A stretch of DNA of 64,000 nucleotides from Ophiostoma sp. CBS 140.51 (taxonomy: Eukaryota > Ascomycota > Sordariomycetes > Ophiostomatales > Ophiostomataceae), in the NCBI GenBank assembly GCA_029298735.1, contig JANSLP010000129.1, positions 19,175-83,174 of the forward strand, given 5' to 3'. The notes under the pieces are model-generated. The model did not search any database and was not told where the DNA came from. It saw only the letters and a program-made list of their open reading frames with translations. The position numbers and the translations under genes were made by a program. This document shows, piece after piece, positions 22,686 through 32,815 of the stretch. How positions within the stretch are numbered: position 1 is the first letter of the stretch; every line of letters begins with the position of its first letter.

Positions 22686-24942
22686 TGGGAGAGAAGATGC
22701 AGATATGTCCAGATATTTCGAGTTGAGGGGTCACTGAATTGGCCGTTGCATGACCAGTGCGAAAGCCAGTGAGAAAGAGAGGCAGGGAAGCAGACGATGG
22801 AGAAATATCAAAGAATGAGGCAGACAATGAAGAGAAGAGATGCAGATGACAGATGAGGCAGATGTGAGAAGAGCTATCCCAAGTTGGCCACGAAGAAAAA
22901 AAGATGTCGAAATTTGGTCGCGTTTCTGGCAGAGGGTTTTTGGTGGAGATTTTTTGTTGTCGTGGAATGTTCGTGGTTGTGCGTCGGAGCTGTACCGCGT
23001 CTCTTGCGTGTAAGTCACCAGAGAGAGTGTCGTGCTGGCGGGTGTCGTGAGGTCGGAGTGAAAGAAGCAGATGAGATCGTGAGAGACGCAGATGCTTTGT
23101 TCTCGAACGTCACAAGATCAGAAAATAGAAACGGTCGTCAAAAGAGAGGCCAAAATGGTCGGCCAGGTCGGTTCTTGCGTGGGAAGGAAGGACAAGAGAA
23201 AATATGAGAAGGGAGGTTTCGCTATTTAAGACGCGGTCAGTCGTTATTTCCCTGTGGAGTGGGAACGACGCGCGAAGGTGCTCGTTAATACAGCCCGAAG
23301 AGGAAAGCGCGTTGGCGTTTTGGCGCGGTGTCTCCAGCGCGGAAGGAGCATGGCAGTGGCCGGGCTGTGGCATTTTGATTTTAGGCTGGGTTTACAGGGA
23401 GTTACAGGGAAGCTTCAGGGCATGGACGCGTCAGTTTAGCGGGCTGTCAGCTAAAGCTTAGCGCCCCACTTCGCCGACACGAGATTGGTACAGCGCACCG
23501 CGTACCGCTGTAACACCCTGTCCTGGTCCAGATACCAGACACCAAACCAGACAGCGCCTCCTTCTCAAAACCGCTCGTGAGCAAGCATGTAAGCGGGCCG
23601 TCAGCTGTGTCGCGTGTATCACAGTGTAAATGGGATGTCGTGAACATGATTGTGCCTCTCTCTTCTTTTAAATTTACAGCGAGGTAGTAACAGGACATTT
23701 TATATTTTAAACTGGAAATTGACTATTTGCTCTTTCCTCAACTTGCAAATTCTGTTCTTGCCAAATTTGAAGTGCGTCAACCAAGGAAACCGCGCATGGT
23801 GGCTCGACGTTTCCTGAAGCAGGAGCAAGCGGAGGCGCGTCACGACCCCACCTGCCCGCCGTCCATACAGAAACAGCGCCGCCAGGACCATCATTGGAGT
23901 TCTTTTGGAGGAGCACGCCGAAATGCCCCTTTTAGCCGCCCTGACCCGATGCACCCTGCCCTGTCGCGTTCTGAATGGTTCGCTGTCAATCTGGGACTGG
24001 TGGCAGATTGGTGGAAGAGGGCGGTCCCGACTGTTCGCCTGCATTGAAACGACCTTTCCTTGTCCCTTGAAGGGCAGAAGTGTAAGACATTGCAGGTCAA
24101 CCTGCAGGCCTGCAACTATCAAGGGGGCGCCTGCCGTTTGCAAAGTATGTGAACATAGAAAAGGAAAGTGCACCCAGGGCCAGTAGGTGCGCTTTCTATT
24201 TTTGTGCAGAATTGTCGTCGGATGCAAAGTGGGAAGGGACGCGGCGGGCGGAAAGTGTAAGTAAACAATACATCACGTATCTACAATGCAATGATGAGAT
24301 CGCTGTATCCGATATCGCACCATCCGCCTTCTTTTTCTTCCAGAAAGCACGAAAAGGTCGGTGACGGTGATCTTGTGAGAAAAAGGGAGAACTTTTGCAA
24401 AAGGCAGCAAATTTTCAATTTAATATCCATTCCTAGTTTCTCGTCGTGTCTCAGAGGATCACGCATTGATTTGCGGAACCAACGGTCGCGTTGATCGCGA
24501 TCTCGAACGAAAAAGACCTAAGAACGAACTTCAGAGGCTGTTCGAGACCGCCTTTATTTTTCGCTGCGTTGATAGGACGCTGGAGAGAGTTTACGGTGCT
24601 GCCAGTGGGACGGGCCCCACCTGGACGAGGCTGCTCAGTGGGTGGCCCCAGCGTCCTTCAGAAGGTGCTGACCGCCTTTGCGGCAGTATTTTGTAGGGCC
24701 AGAAAAAAGTGAGTACACCGCCTGGCAGAAAAAACGAATCCCAGATTTTTTTTCTGCTGGCTTTTCTGCCTCTTCTTTTTGCAGGCCACACTTAAAAAAA
24801 AGTTGGGAAAACGCAAAGCTTCAGTTTGTCTCTAGATCTTGAGTGTACAATCAACACTCTCGTCTGCCTCAAATCTCGACAAAGCGACGAGCACGTTTTC
24901 TCTTATTATTCTCTACAGACACCACATTTTTTACCAGAAAAT
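22686..24942. promoter_or_regulatory. Divergent promoter region of the FHA gene and the L1-domain gene
   Basis: 2.26 kb between start codons. It contains overlapping open frames on both strands (the largest 23700-24227 on minus), none with recognisable protein features. T and A tracts near 24745-24800 precede the L1-domain gene. Expected to hold both promoters; an unannotated non-coding RNA cannot be excluded from sequence alone. Confidence 0.45.
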
Positions 24943-26326
24943 ATGGCCGAATCAAAAGCAGTCACAAGAGCGGACACGCTCCCCGAGTCCCAGGTCGACT
25001 CTGCTCAGGTAAGGAGAAAAGATCAAAGAAAACAAGGTGAACAAAAGAGACGACAGAACACTGACTGACTTTCCCCCACAGGCATTGACGGCTACCAAGG
25101 CCCTTCTGGCTTACATTAAGAAGTCGGCCGACGAAGAGGTCACCAAGACGGGCAAGCGCAACATGCTCGCCGACGAAGACGAGGAGGACGGCGTGGCCAC
25201 CGGCGCCGCCGAGACGCCCGTCTGGCTCACCATCAACACGAAGCGCCACATTCTCGACACGAACCGCCTGCAGCCCAACACGATTGCCGTGCCCCATGCG
25301 CTCAACACCGACGACGACACCACGATCTGCCTGATCACGGCGGACCCGCAGCGCGCCTACAAGGACCTGGTAGCCGACGCCGCGTTCCCGGCCGACCTGC
25401 GCAAGCGCATCACCCGCGTCATTGACGTCGACCACCTGACCAAGAAGTTCAAGTCGTACGAGGCGCAGCGCAAGCTGTTTGCTGAGCACGGCATCTTCTT
25501 GGGCGACGACCGCATCATCAACCGCCTGCCCAAGGCCCTCGGCAAGACCTTCTACAAGACGACGGTGAAGCGCCCTGTTCCCGTGGTTCTGGCCAAGCGC
25601 CGGCCCCGCGGTGCCGACGGCAAGCGTGTCAAGGCGCCCAAGAAGACGAAGAAGGCTTCGACGGTGGAGGGCGACGCGACGCTGGCGGCCGAGGACCAGG
25701 CCGAGGCGGTGGCTGCCGCGATTGCGGCGGCACGCACGCCGGCCCAGATTGCGGCCGAGATCCAAAAGGCGATTGGCTCGGCCATGGTGCACCTGGCTGC
25801 GTCCGAGAGCACGTCGATCAAGGTCGGCCTCGCTGGCTGGCCCGCGGCCCACGTGGCTGCCAACATTGAGGCGGTGGCGCGCGAGGTGGTGGGCAAGTAC
25901 GTGCCGCAGCGGTGGAGTAACGTCAAGTCCATCTTCATCAAGGGCCCGCGCACGATGGCGGTGCCGATCTGGCAGACGGACGAGCTGTGGCTGGAGGGTA
26001 GCAAGGACGTGCTGAAGGCGGGCTCGTCGCAGCTCAAGGCTTTTGAGGAGCGACAGGCGGCCAAGAAGGAGAAGGCCAACGTTGGCAAGAAGCGCAAGGC
26101 CGCGACGGACGGTGCTGCCGAGGCTGAGGCTGACACTGAGGAGAAGACCATCTTGAAGAAGGGAAAGACTGCCGAGACAGCGGCACCCAAGGAGGCTAAC
26201 CGTCCGGCCAAGAAGGCCAAGGCGGTGCCGGAGAGCAACGACAGCGGCCTGGACAAGCAGATTGCTGCGAGCAAAGAGAAGCTCAAGAAGCAGAAGGCTG
26301 CGGCAAAGAAGGCGATGGGCATCTAA
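24943..26326 (+). CDS. Nucleolar ribosomal-L1-domain protein (Cic1/Utp30, RSL1D1-like)
   Basis: Ribosome biogenesis factor with a ribosomal protein L1 fold; yeast relatives are Cic1/Nsa3 (pre-60S) and Utp30 (pre-40S). Exons 24943-25008 and 25082-26326 encode 436 residues. Exon 1 is MAESKAVTRADTLPESQVDS plus two codons. The L1-like domain runs about residues 25-300: ALTATKALLAYIKKSAD at the start, then VWLTINTKRHI, the domain II region ICLITADPQRAYKDLV and KRITRVIDVDHLTKKF, and the return strand region SIKVGLAGW. The C-terminal ~110 residues are Lys/Ala/Glu-rich with bipartite basic stretches (GKKRKA, RPAKKAKA), as expected for a nucleolar protein. Which of the two yeast paralogues it matches is not decidable here. 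Confidence 0.85.
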
Positions 26327-26575
26327 GCGTGTATGCCTGGGAAGTGTGATTGATACTACTACGCGATTGTTGCATATTGTTTTTGTTTATTTATTTTCTT
26401 CCTTTCATTCTGTTATTTGTCATCTTTTTTTGTATTGACAATTTGCTGGCGTTTCAGGCGTGCTTAGATTAGGACGAGGCACCGATAAAATTAAAAGCAC
26501 GGTTCTTGTTTTCGTTCACATTGGCTTCATATTGACTTCATTGTAACTATGACTAGATATCTTTTTTGTGTACAT

Positions 26576-27680
26576 CTACTTCTTGCCCTCGCCAAAGATC
26601 TCCTTCTCGGTGTCGTAGGTGTACTTGAGATCCAGGTGCCAGTACGGCGCCGTGTCAACCTTGGCCAGCAGCCACGCCGCGTCGACCTCGTCCAAGATCT
26701 CCTGGGGCAGCGGCTCCTTGGCCAGGTCCTTGAGGTTCGACTCGAGGTGGGCCAGGCTTGACGCACCAATGATGATGCCGTCGTGGTACTGCTTGCCGTA
26801 GACGTCTAGCGCGCTGTGGTGCACCAGCCAACGCAGAGCAATCTCAATCATGGAGATGCCATGCTTGGCTGACGTCTCGCGCATGGCGTCGACAGCCGCA
26901 AACGTGCCGTTGCGCCAGTAGCGGGTGCGAGAGGCGCCCTTGTTGAACTTGTCCGAGTAGCGGCCCTCAGTAGGGATGTCCTTTTCGTCAGTGCTCTTGA
27001 TCTTGCCCGACAGCAGACCGCCGGCAATGGGGTTGTAGACAACGACGTCGAGGCCATAGCGGCGGCACGCGGGGATCAGCTCGGCCTCGATGCTACGCAG
27101 GATGACGTTGTACATGCCCTGGTAGATGGAGGGGCGCACCCAGCCGTTGTACTTGGCCGTCAGGGCAATCTCGGCGACCTCGAACGCAGTGAAGTTGCTC
27201 AGACCAAGGCGCTTGAACTTGCCGGCCTTGTGCAGCTTGTCAACGGCCTCGAGGGTCTCGGCAAAGGGGACGCTCCGGTCAGCAGCGTGGAGGTACAGAA
27301 TCTAGGAGAAGATAAGTTAGTATGCATACACGAAAACTACAGGTCTGTTATGTACAGTCACTCACATCAACACTGTCCGAACCAAGCTCCTTCAAACTCG
27401 TTTCAAAGTACTCTGTGATGGTTGCGGGCTTGTGGATGCCGGGCGTCACTGGGTAGACCTTGGTGGCCAGCGTCAGGCCGCGCTCCCTCCAGCCGGCCTG
27501 GCGCGTGTAGCCCTCCTGCAGACCGCCAACGTACAGACGAGCCGTGTCCACCTCGTCGTAGCCGTAGCCCTGGAAAATATCCAGCGCCTTCTTGAGGTCC
27601 TCGACATCGGTGAATCGAGCGCCCTTTTCGGTGTCGGGGCCAAAGGTCATCAGACCCAAGATGATGCGTGCGTTCGGCAT
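26576..27680 (-). CDS. Aldo/keto reductase, AKR7 (aflatoxin-aldehyde reductase) type
   Basis: NADPH-dependent reductase of aldehydes. Exons 27680-27366 and 27301-26576 meet at an Asp codon boundary and encode 346 residues. The (beta/alpha)8 fold is evident: RIILGLMTFGPDTEKGARF at the start; catalytic Asp and Tyr in YDEVDTARLYVGG; catalytic Lys in TLATKVYP; catalytic His in ILYLHAADRS; cofactor-site blocks YNPIAGGLLSGK and GIIIGASSLAHLESNL near the end. These are the AKR7-type signatures. No signal peptide. It converges on the L1-domain gene (249 bp). Physiological substrate cannot be named; detoxification of reactive aldehydes is the usual role. Confidence 0.9.
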
Positions 27681-28782
27681 GGTGAAGAGTGGGTGGATGA
27701 GAAGTGTAAGTGGGTCGAGATGTGAGAGTGTTGAGTGCGGGGTCAGTTGATTGACTCCTTGGAGAACTGAGCAGAATGAATTGTCAAACTGAAGATGTCG
27801 ATGTGCGGACGGCCGCTTAAATACCTATTGGGAATCACCGCAAGGACGCAATGTACGGCAGGAGCTGTCTCCGTTGAGCGGAGGTAAGGTGTGTGCCCCG
27901 CAGCTCGAGTCGTGCTTAGGTCGAGCTGGGTCGTGCTGGATCGCGCCTTCCGTAGTCTACCCCATGGTCCTGTTGGTGTTGCTTCAGTCAAAATGCGGCC
28001 ATATCTCGACGTAAACTCCGTTAACAACGGAAGGAGGCAGGAGCAGTGCAACGCTCGTGGCTTCTCCTCATTTGTAAGCTAAGCTAACAGTTGATAACAT
28101 TGAAGTACAACAAGGCCAACAACTGGCCAACAACGCTGAATCCAGGTACCAGGAACAAGACTGTTACAACTGAGTGATGGCCGCGTAAACTACTGGCCTA
28201 CACCAAAGAGCTGGGAAATGGCAACATCAGGGTGTTTGGCGGCCAAGCCAGTCATGGCCTAAACAGGTTAGCTTCACTTAGCACAAAGGCCCGTAAACAC
28301 ACTGAAAGACCCTGGACCTCATTGGACAGCCCACATTCCGAGATCAATGGAACAGCCAACTTTTTTGATTTTGTAATCGTGATCGTGACGGCCGGTATCC
28401 CAGCGGGTGCAGGCGTTTATGTATTTTTCACCGTCCTGTTATAGTGAGAAAACCTTTTATTTTCTTCTTTAATATGAAAAATGGAGCAGTGAGTCTACCG
28501 GCAAGATAATAAAAGTTTGCTTTTATTCTCAATATGTTACATAGTTCTTTTTTATGCTATTTTATTTTTTTAAAAATAAAAAATAAACAAAACAACATAA
28601 TCACAAAATATCATTGGTCTTGGGCAAAATAATCAATATCTACTTAATATAATAATATTCGTTGTTTTAATCACCACCTTATTACTTTATTGTCTATCCC
28701 GATACCCCGTGCCGCCCGCACTACCGCCGGCATGCCCACCGCCGCGGCCTGCGCGCCACGGGCCGCCTCGGCACAGCTCCGC
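27681..28782. other. AKR promoter and AT-rich left edge of the accessory island
   Basis: The first ~400 bp are the AKR promoter. From about 28440 to 28690 the sequence becomes strongly AT-rich with long A/T runs, like mutated repeat DNA. It then switches abruptly to a GC-rich patch (28690-28782) directly before the LTR. No gene is supported. Confidence 0.5.
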
Positions 28783-29309
28783 TGTTACGAATATGGCCCC
28801 CCACAGCCTCACTCACAGGCCAGGACAACGAACCGACCCCTCAACGGGACGGGAAGAACAAAGACGCGACGAATAACGACGGACAACATGGGCTGTAGCT
28901 GAAAGGAGCAGTGGCGGCAGAATCGAGCCAATCAGCAGGACCCAAAGGAACGGACCAATCAGAGACAACTTCATATAAAGATGAAGTTGCAGCTATGAAG
29001 CAGTATGAACTTCATTCCAGGATAAAGATGGCTGTATAAAGCCAAATGAAGTTCGCTAGATATATATAAGACTGAGGCTTCCTCCAAGATAGATAGATAG
29101 AAGACTCAGTCGCTACCGATTGTCTGAAATACAAACCTACATGAACCTGTATTCCTGTGCCATCATTGCATGCAAACACCCCCGTTAGACGTGTTGATTA
29201 TTGTTCAACCGTTACACCTTATCACTGTTTTACCAGAGCAAGAAACCCTCCCCTAGACCTGATCACCTAGCAGAGCCTCTTACCCCTTTGGGAAAGTGCC
29301 TTTGTAACA
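28783..29309 (+). mobile_element. LTR of a retrotransposon (copy 1)
   Basis: 527 bp beginning TGTTAC and ending GTAACA, the short inverted terminal repeat expected of an LTR. It is the same family as the sequence at 35858-36385, in opposite orientation; the terminal ~250 bp of the two are roughly 90% alike by eye. No primer-binding site follows and no gag/pol frame is near. The flanking 5-mers (TCCGC and GATGA) do not match, so no target duplication remains. Most simply it is a solo LTR or a rearranged element end. Confidence 0.8.
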
Positions 29310-29769
29310 GATGATTTCCAGTGAACCCCTTACATATACTGTTATTGTTCTAAGTAATATTCCTCCTTCAGTACTTATATTCTTACATTCCTTATAGTAT
29401 TAAGCCGTTCTTAATATCCTCGTTACATCGGGGATAATAAACTCTTATATAAAGAAAGAATATTCGCGTACTGCCGACTAACTATAATAAACGACCATTT
29501 TAACCGCGCTTACTGGCGAGAGATAGAGGAAGTTAGCTTCATTTAATGTTTCTACCCGGCGTGTGTAAAGAATGGTTTACAGTTGACGGGTAAGGAGTGT
29601 TTCTACAATTATGTCGAGACGGAGCACGGTGTAAAGCTTCGGTATTTCGGGAAGTGAGTGAGACTAGGTGTGCTTTTTATTACGAAAAGCTGATCGATTA
29701 TTTATTTCATATTATAAACTAGTAGCGCTTACGGAAGACGAGATACAATAGACGCAGCCACAGATAATA
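29310..29769. other. AT-rich spacer between LTR copy 1 and the GTPase-WD40 gene
   Basis: About 460 bp, AT-rich, with no coding support. It should include the 3' UTR of the minus-strand GTPase-WD40 gene. Confidence 0.4.
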
Positions 29770-32158
29770 TCATCTGCGGCCCCTGTAATACAAATGACCA
29801 GTGATCATGCCCACGCAACGGCCCGAATTCGTATCCCAGATAACAAGCGAAAGACCAATTGTGGCTATGAGCCGCCCATCATCGAGGAACCGGGCTACCG
29901 ACCCTCGTGTTCCAGGATCAGCAGGATTAGAAAGCGTTAACAGACATCGTCCAGTTGCCACCTTCCAAATCCTTGCCGTTTTATCTCTTGACACCGAAGC
30001 GAGTCGCTTCCCATCGCGTGACCAGGCCATCGACAAGACGTCTCCGTTGTGGCCGATGAGTGTCGAAACACGGCGTCCCGTTACCGTATTATAGATCATG
30101 ACGCTTTGAGTCGCTGCAGGATACTTTTTAACTGCAACCATTGACTCATCGTGCGACCAAACTATGGAACTGTCATATGCTTTCGCACCGTCAATGGTAC
30201 ACTTGAGCTCGACTCGCTCCGTGTCATAAATCAATACCTGATGGTTGGCGGCTTGATCCAATTCATAAGTCCATGGCTGAACGTTGAAGTCGATTGAGCA
30301 CACGTTCACCGCAATCATTGTCCCGCGGGTCGACCACACTGCACCATTGACAGATTTGAAGGGATATGGTGCGTAGTTCGATGCACCCGTTATCGAATTC
30401 CGTATATAATCCGTGCCCCCTTGCCGCTTCAGATACCAAGTCCTACATTCTGACCACTCATAGTACGAGTAGCTACTGTAGTACTCGTACACTTTCGACA
30501 CGAGTTGGCCTGTCTCCGTATCCCATGTCCAGATATACTCCTTGGATTGGCACATGGCCCGCGTCCCGTCGGCCGAGAAGTAAACTCCTTGCTCAATGGT
30601 ATACGGGGGCGGCAATTCGATCGTGACCTTGCACCGGCCCGTCGCCAGATCAAAGATCTGAATCGAATTGCCTGCCGTCTTCAAAAATCGGGTACAATCA
30701 GACGACACTGTTATGTAGTCTGATGTCGTCAACAGGCACGTTCCTGTCGTCACATCCCAGACTTTCTTCTCTGAGCCCAGGTCTGTGATATAAAGCGACT
30801 CACTTATGAGCCGCTTCCCATCGGACGACAGGGTTATTAAACGGACCTCGTCTGTATGGCTGTAGAGCGACGACACGTGCCGGCCCGTCATGTTGTCCCA
30901 GATGATGATGGGGTGCTCCTCCCGGCCGCCGAAGGTCTCTGCTGTGGATGCGTCTGCTCCCTGCGCCCCATAAGCCTGTGGCGTTTCGGCCACGCCGTCG
31001 GCCGCCAAGGGAGCGGCATTTGTTGACGTCTGCGCTCGGGCCAGGCGCTGGTCCGCCGCCGACAACTCGGCCGTGTATGTCTCCTGCTGCTCCTTCATCG
31101 CCCTCTCGAGGTTTGCGTAGCGCTCCGCGTGGAGCGTCTGCATGCTGGCCCGCAGATTCTCGTGTGCCAGCTTGATCTGTGCCAGATCCGATTCGTACTT
31201 GTCGCGCGCCTCCTGAAGCATGTCGATGGTGTCGTGGTCCTTCTTGCGCACGGCGTCTTTGAGCTCAGTTTTAAGGTTGTGCAGCTCGGCCGTGAAACGG
31301 GCCCGCTCTAGTTCCAGCTGTGCGCCCACCGTCGCCGCGGCGGCCGTGCCGTCGAGGTCTTTGCGTTGATGGACCATCTCCGCCTGGATATCGAGCGTCA
31401 ACTTGCGCTCGGTCTTGATAAAGTGGCCGATAAGATTCATGGCCGACGCGTGCGTGTTGTGGTGTCGGTACGTATTGCTTCCCTTGGAGTGCATGTAGCC
31501 CCAGAAGGCCGGCGTGCTAATCAGCTCCTGCTCGCGCATGGCGCCCACATCCTCGCCAACCAGGTCCCACATGGTCGTCGCGAGAATAACATTTCGGAGC
31601 GCGTCGTCACCGCACAGCTTCTTGAACAAGGTGATGTTTCGCTTGGCGGACCCCTGCATACGTGGCTGGTTAATGCAGTGCAGATAAATGATTCCGGACA
31701 GACGAATGTCCCTAGTGTATGTCGCCGACAGCCACGCGGCCAGCTCGCGCAACAACTCGCTGTCGGTGCGCGTACTATCGTCGAAGCCGGGCGTGTCGAC
31801 GAGGAAGACCCGCTTCCGGGGCGGGCCCGCATACACAAAGGGGTACGTATCGATACATCGTGTACCTATACTCGTCACACCGTATATTAGTGATTATCTT
31901 GCGCCTAGGGACGCTGGCAGTTTAGCTGGTGTCCTTCGTGTTACGTACAAGAACTCAAGTCGTGTCCGATGGCGGGTTTTTTGTCCGAGCATAACGCGAT
32001 GAAGGAGCTCTTGCCTGCCCCTGTCATGCCCATCACGGCGATTACTACATCGTTGGAACTACCGTCGCGAAGCTTATGTTAGCCGTGCACCAGCAGGGAG
32101 ACGTCGAGAAAGGCGTATACTTCGGCTCGATACCGTCCGTAAAGAGGTCACTGGCCAT
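29770..32158 (-). CDS. AIG1/TRAFAC-like GTPase fused to coiled coil and WD40 propeller
   Basis: Exons 32158-32121, 32058-31949 and 31865-29770, all in phase, encode 747 residues. The G domain has a P-loop GMTGAGKSS (residues 23-31), G3 DTPGFDD (73-79), an IIYLHCINQPRM segment typical of fungal AIG1-like GTPases, and a TTMWD G4-like motif (146-150). Residues ~215-330 are a heptad-rich coiled coil. From ~365 to the end there are seven or eight WD-type blades closing with IIIWD, KVWD, QIFD, WTWD, LIYD, MIYN, RIWK and VIWD. No signal peptide or membrane segment. The layout (nucleotide switch, linker, WD40) resembles fungal NLR/STAND sensors, but the switch is a GTPase. It is head-to-head with a second GTPase gene (657 bp between ATGs) that shares two intron positions. 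Function is inferred; a role in self/non-self or stress sensing is plausible only. Confidence 0.8.
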
Positions 32159-32815
32159 GGTAAAGCTGTGGTTGGAGGCCGACGAGAGGAGTCAACCGTC
32201 CTCGCAAAGAGAGAAAGTTATGGTTACGGATATTCTTTAGTACTTGAGATTATTAAGGAGAAACCCGGTGAAGAACTGGGAGATTTATACGAGGCTTCCA
32301 CTTAGGAAGAAGGGAAAAAGGGAGAAAGGGCGGGGTTTCTCTCGACGCATGGCGGTTGGCCTTGTTTAGTAGCATCGTCCGACCACACAGTCACGAACAC
32401 GAATTAGGAGCGGTTGAGGCTCTGCCGGTCAGCCTACCTCGTACGAGGCCTTGAGGGGTTGGGCTCTCACAGCAGAAAGGTGTATGGAGTATGTGCGGAG
32501 TAATACCAGGGTGTATGCATGGCTGCCTTAGGGACCAGCCAATGATGCCAGACATCATACAACCTATTCAGTGAAGATTTCGGGTAGTCTAGTACTCCCA
32601 CTACCTACACAGACAACATTACACGTACATTGTATATCATTATTACAGTGCCACGTACATAAGTTCCATACGAGGCTGTGTTCTTGGTATTAAGGCTCGT
32701 GGCCACTATGGGCTCGATTGCTTTTACATCCTACATGCGTGGCACTGCCCTCGGAACAGCACGATAGCGACGTTCATACGCCTCCCCCTTCCCTCCCCCC
32801 CAGCGAGATTGCGAC
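32159..32815. promoter_or_regulatory. Shared divergent promoter of the two GTPase genes
   Basis: 657 bp between the two ATGs. It is C/T-rich just before 32816 (CCCCCTTCCCTCCCCCC), a common fungal leader feature. No open frame of note. Its compactness suggests co-expression of the pair. Confidence 0.5.

Noticed and set aside
23700..24227. 175-codon open frame on minus in the FHA/L1-domain intergenic region
   Set aside because: Basic, low-motif sequence overlapped by equally long frames on the other strand; no splice or homology support.
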